64,000 nucleotides of DNA from NCBI RefSeq assembly GCF_016904885.1, contig NZ_JADWYI010000001.1, positions 6,324,001-6,388,000 of the forward strand, given 5' to 3'. The notes below the pieces were generated by a model that was not told the DNA's origin, did no database searches, and worked only from the letters and a program-made list of their open reading frames with translations. Every line of letters starts with the position of its first letter. The first letter of the stretch is position 1. Below, piece after piece: positions 63,992 to 64,000 of this stretch. This DNA is from Archangium primigenium. GTDB taxonomy: Bacteria; Myxococcota; Myxococcia; Myxococcales; Myxococcaceae. Both the position numbers and the translations under genes were made by a program.

Positions 63992-64000
63992 CGTCCTTCT

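Overview
The window is very GC-rich (third codon positions almost all G or C), densely coded, and looks like chromosome from a myxobacterium (Myxococcota), probably of the Cystobacter/Archangium type. This rests on gene content: a giant NRPS, an Oar-like TonB receptor, Ig-repeat lipoproteins, multi-PAS hybrid kinases and zinc-ribbon/FHA-type signalling proteins. The genus is an inference. I see no rRNA, tRNA, CRISPR array, insertion sequence or prophage, and no gene-free stretch above 300 bases.

Region 1 (1-23739) is a secondary-metabolite locus. It opens inside a non-ribosomal peptide synthetase and carries its last five modules, the fourth with an embedded N-methyltransferase, ending in a thioesterase. 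Downstream on the same strand are a cyclic-peptide-type ABC exporter, four paralogous DUF697-type membrane proteins that all begin MSVET, a small two-helix membrane protein and an SPFH/prohibitin-like protein. I infer a peptide product, its exporter, and a multi-copy membrane module that may handle immunity, envelope stress or secretion. The last role is unproven and is one of the two most interesting points here.

Region 2 (23783-36940) holds a membrane-anchored solute-binding-like protein divergent from an MFS transporter, an Oar-like TonB-dependent receptor followed by a lipoprotein, asparaginyl-tRNA synthetase, an APC amino-acid permease, a double cyclic-nucleotide-binding protein, and a tight minus-strand operon (small membrane protein, thymidylate kinase, CinA-like protein).

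Region 3 (37046-45366) holds a HemK-like methyltransferase, threonine synthase behind a zinc-ribbon protein and protein-L-isoaspartate methyltransferase, an AlaX-type editing protein and a hybrid histidine kinase.

Region 4 (45614-52621) is a two-gene operon: a secreted thermolysin-family protease ending in a dockerin, and three bases later a lipoprotein with nine Ig-like repeats ending in a cohesin-like domain. This reads as a protease tethered to the cell surface and is the second main candidate system.

Region 5 (52705-64000) is mostly housekeeping and envelope: RecG, GreA, an FHA protein, membrane-anchored and TPR-like proteins, an outer-membrane beta-barrel protein with a 51-residue upstream gene, MutL, an NAD-dependent epimerase and a PlsC-like acyltransferase with a histone-H1-like N-terminal tail. 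Convergent gene pairs are generally separated by strong hairpins that look like terminators.
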